Below, one piece after another: positions 46,600 to 58,617 of a stretch of DNA of 64,000 nt; position 1 is the stretch's first letter; the number at the start of each line of letters is the position of its first letter. The DNA is taken from the NCBI GenBank assembly GCA_026874595.1, contig CM049306.1:77083142-77147141 (forward strand), given 5' to 3'. The notes beneath the pieces are model-generated. The model worked only from the letters and a program-made list of their open reading frames with translations, had not been told where the DNA came from and did no database searches. The position numbers were made by a program, and so were the translations under genes. The stretch comes from Sipunculus nudus (taxonomy: Eukaryota > Annelida > Sipuncula > Golfingiida > Sipunculidae).

Positions 46600-49500
46600 C
46601 ATGTATTTACCAAGTACGTATATTACCCGCGTATATAGCGGATAGCGGATAAATGAATATAAACTTTATCCAAAATACATACGACAACACAGACAAACAT
46701 AAATGTGTATATTTAATTGCACAAAGCCTTTCCTCTGCTCATTTTGATAAATAATAGAAGGGACCACGAGAGATAACTGTTGTTCTGTTTACCTTGTTTG
46801 TGGGGTTGTGTCTTATTGATTTATAAAACACCTATCAAAGGGTAATCGGCTGTTTTTTTTCTGAACTTATTAAATGCCGTACCATAATATTCATTGTGAA
46901 ACGCAACTTAATTAGTCTCGTTATTCACACAATAAGTTAATTATAAATAAATTGGCAGAGCATGTCGACCGCACGTCGGTTATTATAGTAGATATCGCTA
47001 ATTTATTTGACATTTGATTGCATGTTGATTCGTTATTGTAACTCTGACGAAACAGATAATATTAGGATATAATGATTTCAGTTTTCACGAAAGCAACGTC
47101 AGGGAAGAAAACAATATAACGATTAAAATCTATAGCTCTTTGAACAATAATTCATGTACACAGGTATAAAGGCTTGCATAAAATTTCATAGCTATATTGT
47201 GTTTGATCAACATATATAAACTTTTATTATTTTAGTTAGGCTTTCCCATAAAGCTTCAATCCCCGGCTACTTACGTATGTAATTAAGTCACATAAATATA
47301 ACATAGCGTCTAAATGCGACCCGTCCAACTAGGACCCGTCCAACTGGGACCGTCTAAATGGGACCCGTCGAACTGGTGCCCGTCAAACTGACACGTAATC
47401 CAGACCACATGTCGAATACGAGTGACAACTAGAAATCTGCATTCTAGTGAATGCAAGCCTCCGCCAAATAAAGGGAATCCCTAATGTTTCCCAACCCGTG
47501 TTTGCATTGTTTTATTCGGTCCATATTCGGTTCATTCTTGCATAGGTGACTGTATACAATTGTTAATAAAATACTCAATGACGCTCCTGAATCCGGACCA
47601 TGTGCCGGATCCACACGAAACGCTAATCGATTCTCCAATGGCCCATTCCCGAAATACCCTGAACAATTCAGAGATTCTGTTCATGATTGCCAACACACTC
47701 ACAGGGAGAATGCGTACCCATTTGACGGGGACAATAAACCTATTATATCTTATCTTAAAGTTTCAAAGAAAATTTATAAATTTCAGATATTTAAATATAT
47801 ATTGAATAAACATTGTATCACAGTCGAAAGCGATAACTCCTCACTTTTATCAATGTTTGGCGAGCTGTATTTCTTTTTTTTCCGAATCTTAACTATATCC
47901 TGTAAATATAAACTTATCTGAATTATTGTTTATTGCAATTTTTGGTTTCGCACCTTTACATTTAAATGTGTTTATCTATCTGTGTATGTATATGTTATGT
48001 AAATATTATTAATTCAAAATAAGAGTTAATAAATTTATTGTATTGTTTCATGTTCTCCAAAAATTATTTCTCTTTTATTTAAAGTCAACCCGTCAGGTTA
48101 TTTCCTTCCAAACACGATATTCAAAGAATAAGTGACCAATGGCTTCTTGGTCTTCATGGCCAAAAGCACATGTTATTGATCCTGTAGCTTTAATCCTATA
48201 AAGAACTGTGTTCCCAGTATGAACCCGGTGGTAATGAGTAGTGTTATAACTGTGTTAGTATTGAAGAAAGATATGAATATTTTGTTCATCTAGGCCAATT
48301 AAAGCACAGCTGAGACTGGATTAAGATACAGATTTGATAAGCTCTCTACATACAGATTCAGAAACATAATTATATAATTGTATTATTATTGTTATTAGTA
48401 GTAGTAGTAGTAGCGTTAGTAGTAGTATTTGTAATAGTAGTATTACTTGGCTCTTCATTGCAAATCAAATGTTTCCTTAATTTAATGGATTCTATTTCAC
48501 TGAACACACACACACACACATATACATATATATACTGCACTTGAAACATAATATATAGTGTAAAATTATGTATCGAACAAAATCTTTCCGATATATTACA
48601 AGGTTTTATATCTTCCAGAAACATTTAGAAAACCCATCATTAATTACTCTTTATATCATTAAAGGTAGTTGATTTTAAAGAAGTATAACATGTTGTGTTC
48701 GTTAGGAGAAAGTTCTGTTTATAGCAATACTTAACACCCGTTATATTCCGACACAGTTTCAACTGAAGGTACGACAGATGACGACAGAAGTGTTGGACCA
48801 ATCAGCGTGACTGGCCGGGTGGCGTTTCCAAGCGACAAAGCTGCAAAACCAACCACCAAGGCATCGAGGAAACGGCCTCGTTCTGTGTTCTCTCCCCGAC
48901 AGAGGGCAGCACTTGAGGGTAATTTTCAAAGACGGGCCTACCTGACGTCACACGAGAGGAAGAAGATGGCGGTTGAACTTGGCGTCTCAGAGACACAAGT
49001 TTCAAACTGGTATCAGAACAGGAGGTTAGTGTAAAAATTTAATAAACACATAATAACAATTATTAATAAGCCAATATTATATGTTTTAGGCAAAAAAAGT
49101 TAGTTCTCAACCTATTTTGAGCTCTAGCCGATCAGACATTTCTTTCTAGAATATCTGTGAAATGTCATATTGTAATGTCATCCTTTTATTTTTATAGCGG
49201 GAAAAATCTTTAATTAATACGTTTTTTGTCGTATGAAGTATTTTTCGAAAGCCACTGAAAAAAAAAATCTTGGAAAAGTGCCTTAGAAAACAACCGCTTT
49301 GTTGGTCACACATGTTTCGTATTGGCATATATTTTGATTATACAGGTGTATGTGTGTAATTTTTGGTGGCAAAGTGCACACATATGTATGCATAAGTGAT
49401 ATACCTCAATGGGGCCAGATTTTTTTATGTTTTATTTTCCGTGATGCATATAATATCTTTGTTTGTAAACAAGTTTATAAACATTACTGATCTAAATGAT

Positions 49501-51150
49501 TGTTTCTTACCTCCAGATTTGTGTGGTCAAAGCCTTAGTACTATGATGAAAGGTAACTGTAGTAAGGGCCCGGAGGAACTCAGATATTCTTAAGTGACGC
49601 TGATTGACCAAACACCTTGTTGTCATCTTTCGTACCTACAAACGAAACGGTGTATGCAAAGCGTTAAGAATGACTATATACATGTACGGAACTTTAAATG
49701 AAGACTGAACACTCTTTGGGTTCGATATCAAGTGAAAAATAGTATATATTTAAAATACAAAAAAAAAAAGAAATCTTTGTAGAAACTTTAGCTCCCATGA
49801 AATACGTTTTATAAAAAAATCTCTAAAGGTTATTTTATTGCCCTGATTGCTAACCCCGTGTACTTTCCTATCATCACATGAACTCTACAGCATATACTAT
49901 CACCTATACATGTGTTATAGTGGTTAGAAGCTTGCAGACGCATTGTTCAATCCAAAACCATTGTCACAAGGTCATCCTCTTTCCCGATATCAATGGAAAC
50001 TGAATAAAACAGTTCCATGCCCCAGACATTATTAAATAATTATCAGTATATGAAATTTATTATAAATAATTATCAGTATATGAAATTTAATTTGCCCTTT
50101 GGCAATTCATGTTTTTATCCACATAACGACGACTATAGTAAAAGAATGATATTTTAAATCAAATCAGGTCAGATCTGTCAAATGCTATCACTCTGTTGCC
50201 TTAAGGGCAAAAGAATTTCTACTTGTTTTCGTGTGCGCGTCAAATTGTACAAATTAAGCGCAAAATAAATAGTCAATATGATGATGGAAATGCTATGTGT
50301 ACGTTACTGTATTATAAGAACGTGAAAATGGAATCCTTGTCTTTGAAACAAATTGAATATATCCCGTAATATAAACTGGATACACGGAGATTTATGCCAT
50401 ATGAGCGTTAACGCGGGGTTATACTTCAGCGTCTTTGACATATGTTCTTGGTTTAGTTGAATTATTATGACAATGGATAATATATACACCTTGGGGAAGT
50501 CCGAGCGGGAGTAATTTTGTTCAAGAACGTAAAGGGTAAGAATATGGCTGTAAGTAACATAACTTTTTGATATTTTAAGAGGGCGACTGAGGAAACGAGG
50601 TCCGTCAGACGAGGCGTACATGGCGGTGCAGTCTCAGATGTCAGCTGACAATGCCAACCGGAAGTATCTTGACCATCTCCTCAACCAGAACCCGGATGAT
50701 GAAAAACTAAAGAACACACAGCACCCCGATGAAAGGTCTGTCAGATGTGACACACACTTGCCACAAGAGTTCGCCGGCCACACGAGGGCGCTGCAGGATA
50801 TACCCGGCTACAGTCACACTCCAAGCCCGGCAAACAGTGCTGTGCCGGATGTTACGTCATCAAGTATCTACCAGCCTCTGATGCCCCACCACTCCTGCCC
50901 GCCGTACACTGATAACTACAGAACCTACATAACCAAGTTACGTCAGCCCTACCACCCATGGCGTGATTTTTACTGTCCGCTGACTCACTATGACGCGGCG
51001 CCGTTCATCCCGTACTTAGGATACGAGGAAGAGCATGCGCAGAACGGAGACTTCCCCTTCCGTCCATGCTGTCACTCAGTCGCTGATTTAGAGGAGCCTT
51101 CGCCTCTCAGGTCAGACTGTATGTTCTCTTCCGCTTCAACTGACGCATAA
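44188..51150 (+). CDS. divergent homeodomain transcription factor, three exons
   Basis: Nuclear DNA-binding protein of 361 residues. Exons 44188-44434, 48757-49024 and 50580-51150; phases 1 and 2 fit across both GT-AG introns. The homeodomain spans residues 120-179: Arg5, Phe8, Leu16, Phe20, Trp48, Gln50, Asn51 and Arg53 are present at the standard positions, with SETQVSNWYQNRR in helix 3. Tyr at position 49 in place of Phe occurs in Bar/Barx types, but Ser46, Asn47 and Gly54 are unusual, so I place it only as a divergent ANTP-like gene. The intron splits the codon after NR in helix 3. The N-terminal region (1-119) is Thr/Glu/Pro-rich, the C-terminal part is rich in Pro, Tyr and His with no known motif. 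Likely a lineage-specific homeobox gene. Confidence 0.9.
45150..45710 (+). repeat. 225-bp tandem repeat, two and a half units
   Basis: Units start near 45160, 45400 and 45620, each reading 'atcaagcagtttgaaacg'-like, then 'cgccatgaaggatgaacgg', 'catagaccacc' and 'ggatattttgctgt', and ending in a (TA)n tract (45317-45362, 45577-45610). Third unit is partial. Confidence 0.9.
46527..46596. repeat. (CT)n microsatellite
   Basis: Pure CT tract inside the element. Confidence 0.97.
47578..47634 (+). other. short coding-like segment related to 21513
   Basis: Nineteen codons from an ATG, gap-free match with 21513-21569 at about three quarters identity. Reads on as an open frame to 47805 without further similarity. 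Confidence 0.3.
47990..48258 (-). pseudogene. non-LTR retrotransposon ORF2 C-terminal remnant
   Basis: Minus strand reads NTVLYRIKATGSITCAFG then HEDQEAIGHLFFEYRVW, the shape of the zinc-binding segment (zf-RVT) at the end of LINE-type ORF2: two cysteine/histidine positions survive only in part (C then H, with the later Cys replaced by Tyr). Stops follow (TGA, TAA) and a KREIIFG-like tail continues. Different in kind from the element at 56462, which lacks this domain. Confidence 0.6.
48385..48430. repeat. (GTA)n trinucleotide tract
   Basis: Imperfect GTA/GTT repeats in homeobox intron 1. Confidence 0.85.
48757..49024 (+). CDS. homeobox gene exon 2
   Basis: Acceptor 'tccgacacag', donor GTTAGT, ends in phase 2. 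Holds the basic KASRKRPRS lead-in and homeodomain positions 1-53. Confidence 0.92.
49025..50579 (+). other. homeobox gene intron 2
   Basis: 1.56 kb, AT-rich. Apart from a 32-bp tandem duplication at 50034-50093 nothing recognised. Confidence 0.8.
50580..51150 (+). CDS. homeobox gene exon 3
   Basis: Acceptor 'atattttaag', chosen because it alone continues NRR-GRLRKRGP in frame. Codes homeodomain positions 53-60 and the whole 180-residue C-terminal region, stop TAA at 51148. Confidence 0.9.
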
Positions 51151-51491
51151 GATCGCCAGGCTTGGAACCCCCATATGAAGTGACTTTCCAACTTTAAAAT
51201 TTACAGACATGTGGCGCCATCTGTGATGCAGAACACTCACCAATAGGTTGTGTATATACTGCAAAGTGCTTATACTTCATTTTCTAACATATGAACACAT
51301 ACTTTATGTAAATACGAAGACAGGCATGTAATCATAAAAAACTCCGTGGTTGCCACCATATGCATGAACTCAATGTAGCATAAGGTAACCGAATTATTAT
51401 ATAAAGCAACAGCATGTGTTTATTTACGCTAGCTTCGTGGTATGAATATATTATAATTTATACATTAGTATATTGTTGAATACTTATGTTA

Positions 51492-51497
51492 AATAAA
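51492..51497 (+). terminator. putative polyadenylation signal of the homeobox gene
   Basis: AATAAA 342 bases after the stop codon. Confidence 0.55.
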
Positions 51498-51734
51498 GGG
51501 ATATTGGTTTTCTTCCATGAAGTCTGCCTTATTTCTGTTATAACAAACTGAATAAGAATATACAATTATATTAAAAAACATCAGTTTCAATTTATAATGC
51601 TCTATATTTTGCAAGCATAACAAGTATGATATATATTAATATATTTAAATAAATACAGCCACATATAGGCCTACACATGAATTTTAAATTGGTGTGACTT
51701 GATAAAAGCAAATCTCGTTACACTTGTAAAATGA

Positions 51735-51784
51735 CAGAATATAATAATAATAATGATAATAATAATGATAATAATAATAATAAT

Positions 51785-51856
<72 letters not shown>
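51735..51856. repeat. (AAT)n(TA)n microsatellite
   Basis: Imperfect AAT units followed by a pure TA tract. Confidence 0.97.
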
Positions 51857-51860
<4 letters not shown>

Positions 51861-54185
51861 CATAAAATGGGGAATGACGATTAGATTTTTGTGGGATCCG
51901 GCACGTCATCATAATTGTGACTTATGCGCAGATGAACCTGGGAATATGGGCCGAATAAGTAAATGCAGACACGGTTGTGGGAGCGTCCCTCAGTTAAAGG
52001 GTACTGTACTAGGTCGATCGATGGCGCCGGGCCAGCTAATTTTGTTTTAAGAGAATAAGTAAAATATTCTTAATGTAAAATTATTCAGAAAAAACTATCT
52101 ATTCTAACTTTAACATACTATATTTACACCCTGTAAGAATCCGGGAAGTGTTTATTCGGAGATACTTCATTTAACTACAATAAGTCATTCTATACTTTAT
52201 TTTTTACAAAAGCAATTAAAAATTGCAGGGACTGAGAATGAAATTAGAAATGTGGTGTTGAAAAGTTTGCTGTAATAAACTTCCATAGACTGGACTTAGA
52301 TTGTGTATGGATTGTCCCTGGTGTAAAATCCAGTAACGGCACAGGGTATGCTCTCCGCCACACCATCATGAATGGACATGCGCGAAGTTCTGCCACGCCC
52401 TGAGGTTCTGTTGCAGACAGAAGGCACCTTCATCAAAATTTTACTAAGAACATTTTTTTAATGCTCGGTTTACAATTCTGATGGTATCACACCCGGCACG
52501 ACGTTACACCTTTACCAGGGCCACCGTTAGTCACCATTACCGCCATGTTATGGAAACTTATATACCCCCCCCCCCTCCCAGAAGTGAGACTTGTGCATGT
52601 ATGCGCGGGTTTTTCTTCTGCTCAGAATACCGCCATTTTGGATCTGAAATCGAAAAAAGCATTTCGAACAGCAAAAGAGCTTAGACGACAATTTTCGATA
52701 CCGTCAATATGGAGCGTCGCAGTAACTCTCACATTCCAAGAGCCACAATGGAATTTATCTATTGGGGCCTAAGTATTGTATTACTAACTAACCTATCACA
52801 AAATCACAATTAGCCAACCATACTTTGATAAAACAACCATTGAAATAACACCTTAATTGATCATTCACCAGCCATGATATTTAAGTAAACCGTAGTTCAC
52901 CTACCCCAGGTGGGATTCCGGTACTTTAGGACCCATGCTGTATGTTGCTCTTTGCTTGTTCCAACATGTCCTGCCTGTCTTTCTAGAAAGGATCTTTTTG
53001 GGCAGAATATAATAGTTCTCCAGAATCAAGTAATAGCGATCCGGCTTGATCTCCTTTACCCTGCTTCCATAGTTCTACCCTCGATACATCTACAGTTCTT
53101 CGGGACCCGGAATTTCAGGGGCGTAGATAGCGGGGGGGGGGGGGGGGGTATGCATACCCCTGTGTTTTAGATTAAAGTTAGATTAAAGTCTCCAAATATA
53201 CAAAACTTTTGCATATTTGCTATTGGGAAATTGAAAGTATCAACATGAAGTATTGGGCAAATCAAAGATGGTCATTCAGGAGGTATTTATTAATTTCACA
53301 TGGAATGACCAACAAAGATAACCATTCCTATAAATTTGAACCCTTTTTTTAAGAAGAAAACTTAGTATCATCAAAATTATTATTTTCCCTGTTAAATAGT
53401 TAAAGTTGAGCACATAAGAATTAATGAAACTTGATTTTATCGGAATGATTTTATCATATACTGTTGCAATTATTGAGAAAATATGTGTCCTGGCTTAAAA
53501 AAAAGTGGATGAAACTGCTGCACATGCATGACAATAAAAATACTATGATAGTGTTTTCTCTATAAATCCTGGCCATTATGGCTAATGATGAGTCATAAAG
53601 TCACACCTTCAAGTTTCTACTTCTTTTAGGCAAGTTCTGCTCCTGTGTTTTACCAGATTCCGCCATATGATCATCATCTTATGGCATAATAAGAAATGAC
53701 TCAAATGATGAAAAAAATATATCCATACAGTTTATATTTCCGACAACCGATTAGGTTTTATTTTATTATTTACCGGGCCTGATAAAAGCCTTTTAATCAA
53801 GCTTTGTTTACAGAGTTTGCTTAGCATTTTATTTTCTGCATAGCTGCAGGTTGATAAGGAATATAATTTTGATAATTTTAATTTTACCCCGTTTATTATT
53901 TATTATTGTTTCTTGATATTATGACTTTTTTCGAGTGATTTATCATTTATCTAGTTTTTGGTTTATTTTTTAAGTTGTGGATTGTTTTATTTGTTCATTA
54001 AGAATGTTACTTCTTTTAGACTTAAATACTAGTTCTGTTTTTTATTATGTAGCAGTGTATACTGTCTTGATCAAGACGATATCTCGATACCTGATCTTAT
54101 GACCATCGATTCTCATGGTTCTAATTAAATCAGAAACAAAATGCAAAATATATCTGTCATGAAATAATGTGCAGGACAATTTGTT
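51857..54185. other. intergenic, no gene seen
   Basis: AT-rich DNA with a G-run (53131-53148). Short open frames at 52481-52772 overlap in two frames and look spurious. Confidence 0.5.
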
Positions 54186-54189
54186 TATT

Positions 54190-54480
54190 GCGCCTGTTAC
54201 GGCTGGTTGCATTGGATTCTGCCCAGGTAACTAAAAATAAATAAATACACAGAGGAAAGAAATGGCGTCAATTTATCTTTCGGGGGGGGGGGGGGGGGAT
54301 CGACTCGCAGGGATGGGAAGGTAATCTAAGTTGGGACAACCATACATACTTTTAATTGTGTCTGTGACACATTTCGAATACATTACAATTTCAAAGTTTC
54401 ACAATACATTTTCCTTTATATGTAAGTTCTAAAGTAAATCTAGATTAAGATATAAGTAATATTTCTTAGTATTCTAAGAA
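54190..54480 (+). repeat. dispersed repeat family C, copy 2
   Basis: Aligns with the reverse complement of 19590-19905. Contains 'ggcgtcaatttatctt' directly before a G-run (54284-54298). Abuts MITE copy B. Confidence 0.85.
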
Positions 54481-54493
54481 ATTGAACCACACT

Positions 54494-54747
54494 ATGGCCA
54501 AAAAAATAAAAGGTATGGTTCTCAGGCACCGCCCGCATCAATTTTAAACCCCCGCATCAAAAATTTACTTTGTGATGTAGTGCTTTTACTTGTTTAGCAA
54601 AATAAATATTTTATTATTAAGCTTTTCCCTTATCATTTGACATTTTTATCAAAACATACCAACAAATTAAAAAAAAAACACCGCCCCGCCCCCGCATTGA
54701 TTTCTGAAAAAAAATGCCTGAACCATACCTTTTTGAATTTTGGCCTT
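54494..54747. mobile_element. MITE family M, copy B
   Basis: The clearest copy: 'ggccaaaaa..aaaaggtatggttctcaggca' at the left is mirrored at the right by 'tgcctgaaccatacctttt' and 'ttttggcc'. Total about 255 bp. Confidence 0.9.
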
Positions 54748-54749
54748 AC

Positions 54750-56461
54750 AACTTAAAACGACTCCTCCCAACAATAAACTAGGCTCCGCAGATCACTACA
54801 TAAAAAACAGCTCTTACGTGGTCAGCTGTATCTATGGGCCGTTTAAAGAAGTGATTCGATACAATGATGAGGGGCCTGCTGGTCATCATGGCAGAAAAGA
54901 TGCTGGGGACCTCATGCTGTTTTAAGTGCTTGTTTGTATAAATATCTTACCTTCATAAATAACAAGTCTTTAATATTTAAGATTTATTAAGAGGTTTATG
55001 CGTTTTGTTTACAATCAGTAGTCACGGCAGGTAAAACTGCATAAATTACTTTTATATCAATATCCATTTACAACCAATGAACCATAAACGATTAAGCCGT
55101 ACCAGATGCAAGGCTCCTTCACTAAATACAGCCGGTTAGCAGAAGCCTGTTATCCAGTTAGATTTTTTAAATCAAAAATTAAGCTTGTTGTTGCTTTTCT
55201 ATCTATCTGTATGTCAGTCTGTTTCTCTCTTTCTCTCGTCTATTTAGAAACACTTGCAAGTAGTATCTAATTAAATCCACCTTATAATGAAAATTAAGTG
55301 TCATAGTTGGGGATATCAGTCACTTGGTTTGCAAAATAAAAGAAATAATAAATCTATATACCTATATAATTCATACTTAATACACAAGTGGCACTATCAT
55401 AGGTCTGTCCCAGATTATTCCAGCACATATACTGTTGATATCATTAGTTTAAAAATACTTATAAACATCTCAGGATTAAAATATGCGATATTGAGTCACC
55501 ACTAGCTCATTGCAAACTTTTTAACTGTTTGCTGTTTACAGAATCGATCGTAGATTATTTGGGCCTGACTAACTCTGACTAACTCCATTGTTTTATTAAA
55601 TTAAGTTAAATCATGAAAATAATGAAATCTGCAGGTATTCAGGATGAAGTCATTTTTCTTTGAAATAACAAAAAACAGATATTCTAGACCGAGTAAAGTG
55701 TTCGTACTTTTCGGATGGTCGCACTTGTTTGGTGGTCGCAAGGCGGTGTTCCACTGTATGAGTATTATTTGATTATGGATTCACGAGTATTCATGTGAGT
55801 ATTTATGATTCACTGAACACCTGATGTGCTTTAGATGCTGATAGCATTGGGAATGCTATCTGGTGTCAAACTGTCGTACTGATAAATGATTGGTCGCATT
55901 TTGTTCCTGTGATTAATCTTCTTCCCAATATGTTCCAGTTCACTGCGGAATCTACAAAACAGGAGAAGTTATAACAGTATACATTTTTATACATTATTAA
56001 GCATCATTTTCTTACAAGTGTGTTCAAGCTCATTGCGGAATTTACAAAATAGAAAATATAACATTATATATACATTATACAGGAAGAACACGCATCAGCG
56101 AGCCCCTCTGGCATCTGTTTTTTTTTTAATTTTGAACAGTGTCAGTAAACCAATCAAATTACTCGCACATACGACCAATTTGCAGCAGCCGACACAAGTC
56201 TGTTACTATTTTAAATTCAAACGAAGGCCATCTACAACCTGACCAATGGCATTAAAGCTTGTAAAAATATTTCCCGTTTCTCGTGAATAGTGTTTTGTCT
56301 ACATTTGGTACGAGCATAGGCAGACTTGAATATTATTCATGAAAAAGAAGGCACAGCGGCTCAATGAAGCAAGGTCTCTGAAAGTTTAGCTCTTAGAAAG
56401 ATGCAGTTAGCTTTAAAGCTTTTTCACATCAATGAAGACATGTTAACTACATGCTGAAACA
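54750..56461. other. intergenic, no gene seen
   Basis: No recognisable exon. The stretch just before 56462 may include further 5' retrotransposon sequence too decayed to read. Confidence 0.5.
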
Positions 56462-58297
56462 TGCTAGCTAAGATTACTATAACAAATTATTTGAAAACCA
56501 TAAAGGTGATTATAAGACCATTTACAAGATATCATATCAGCTTTTGATTCGCGAAGAGCCTTTGCCATTTCCATCAGGTGTAGATAACAAGACCCTGGCT
56601 GATAGTTTCAACACTTTCTTTGTATCAAAAATAGATAAAATAATGCAGGAACTGATATTAAGACATCTTGAGGACAAATCCTGATTTTGTAAAATCTGAT
56701 ATGGAAACACATAGTACATTTTCTAAATTTACATTATTAAATGATCAGTCAGTAAAGGGTCTATTAAACAAATCTGCAAATAAAAGCTGCGAATTGGATT
56801 TCATCCCTACTCATCTTGTGAAAGAACACGAGAAAACTTTTGTACCAGTACTAAAGGACATTATTAATATGTATCTACAACAAGGCAAGTTCCCCTGTAG
56901 TTTGAAATCAGCTATAGTCAAACCTTTACTAAAGAAGCCAGTATTACCACTGTTGGAAAAGAACTATAGACCCGTTTCAAACTTGCCATTTTTAGGCAAA
57001 TTGATTGAATGGGCTGCAATACACTGCCTCAAATGGTAACGTTGAGGAACATTAAGCTGCTTATAGAGTAGGCAATTCTACAGAAACAGCTCTGCTTAAA
57101 GTTCAGACGGATGTTTGGAAGGCAATTAATAAACAGGAAATTATGTGTGTTATACTTTTAGATTTGAGTGCTGCATTTGACACTGTCAGTCATCATTTAT
57201 TATTGAACAGGCTTGAATATAGATATGGAATTACAGGAAATGTCGTCTCTTGGGTTAGATCATACTTGACAGACAGAAATAAGTCAGTAATAGTGGCAGA
57301 TGCTACATCAGAGAGTGTGTAACTTAAATGTGGTGTACCTCAAGGTTCAGTTCTAGGGCCTGTTTTGTATAATCTGTACACAGCTCCATTGGGTGACATT
57401 TGCCGTTCCCATGGACTCTGTTTCATGTGCTATGCTGATGATACTTAGCTATACATATCATTTAAGCCAGCATCACGTGTTTACATGACTAATGCAATTC
57501 AAATCTTAGAAAACTGTATTGGTGATATAAGAACTTGGATGCAGACTAATTTATTGAAACTCAATGATGATAAGACAGAATGTATATTGTTCGGAACACA
57601 GCAACAGTTAAACAAAATCCAGGACTTTTCTATTAGAATTGGTGAAAATAACATCCTGGCCACCCCCAGTGTAAGAAATCTTGGATATTACATGGATAAA
57701 CATAAGAAGCGTAATGAACACGTAAAGAGAATCTGTAGTAGTACTTATTTAACTTTGAAGAATATTAACAGGATACGAACAATGCTATCAAGGGAGACCA
57801 TCAAAATAGTAGTACAGGGTTTAGTCATCAGTCGTATTGACCATTGTAACAGTTTGCTCTTAGGAGCACATGGATACTATATATCCGAGTTACAATTGAT
57901 GCAGAACATGGCTGCTCGTACAATTTGTGGTGTGCAGAAATATGAGAGGATTTCATCATTTATGAAGGAGCTTCACTGGCTGAAAATCATATATAGGATA
58001 GACTATAAAGTGTTAGTGTTTGTATACCAATGTTTTAATGGAACGGCACCAAGATATCTGCAATCATTACTAGACAATAGTCATGGGAGGTCACTCAGAT
58101 CACAGAATAATAAAAAGCTGCAAGTACTGCAGGCTAACCTAGAGCAAGTGAAAACATCATCATTTCGATATGCAGGACCAAAACTCTGGAATAATATCCC
58201 AGTATATGTAAAAAATAGTGCAACTATTGATATTTTTAAAGCTAGATTGAAAACATTTTTATTTTGTAGGTCTTACAATCTTGAGTATAAGTTTTAA
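56462..58297 (+). pseudogene. reverse transcriptase (ORF2) of non-LTR element, broken
   Basis: Motifs in order: YYNKLFENHKGD start of the RT region, NYRPVSNLPFLGKLIE, VILLDLSAAFDTVSHH (first catalytic Asp), [21 protein letters not shown] (catalytic Asp pair) and LLKLNDDKTECILFG, then a 230-residue C-terminal region ending NLEYKF. Breaks: frame changes near 56670 and 57040, a TAA at 57320 and a TAG at 57446 directly after YADDT. The last 270 codons are intact. Cannot make a working enzyme as it stands. Confidence 0.92.
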
Positions 58298-58617
58298 ATT
58301 TTACACAACACTATGTGGTTTCTTTAATAATAACTAGTATTATTATTCTTTAAAGATATACCTATTTAGTATTTTATGTGTAATAATTATAGGACTACTG
58401 ATGTTTTTTATGTATGTAAAATATATACCTATTTGGTATTTTATGTGAAATTACAGGACTACTGATGATATGTTTTTATTTGTACGTAAAATATATACCT
58501 ATTTAGTATTTTATGTGAAATATAGGACAACTGATGATATGTTTTTACATGTATGTAAAGCGCTTATGACATGATTCAATAATATAAAGAGCGCTATATA
58601 AATAATAAATTATTATT
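56462..58617 (+). mobile_element. non-LTR retrotransposon (Jockey/CR1-like), 5' truncated
   Basis: Reverse-transcriptase region followed by a 3' tail. The 5' part including the endonuclease is missing. After the coding part comes a leader-like 3' UTR with three diverged units of about 75 bp (58354-58556, each with 'atacctattt.gtattttatg' and 'gactactgatg'), then 'agagcgctatataaataata', an end often seen in CR1/L2-type elements. Clade assignment is inference. Confidence 0.9.

Larger units (their letters stand above)
44974..47394. mobile_element. long-TIR element with GACGGGTCCC terminal arrays
   Basis: Left array (44987-45085) has six or seven 15-16-bp units of the type 'gacgggtcccagtc'; the right array (47306-47394) carries the same units inverted ('gacccgtccaactgg'). 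Both inner ends share 'agacgct'. The outer left end 'acggtgtcatccc' resembles the outer right end of the element at 39964-41719. The interior has 225-bp tandem repeats (45150-45710), a (GATA)n patch (46105-46160) and a (CT)n tract, and no open frame of note. Confidence 0.75.
44435..48756 (+). other. homeobox gene intron 1
   Basis: 4.3 kb filled by a terminal-array element (44974-47394), a short coding-like segment (47578) and a non-LTR retrotransposon remnant (47990-48258). Confidence 0.85.

Noticed and set aside
49396-49593. 65-codon frame in homeobox intron 2 as an extra exon
   Set aside because: No matching splice phases are needed: exons 2 and 3 join perfectly without it through the middle of helix 3.
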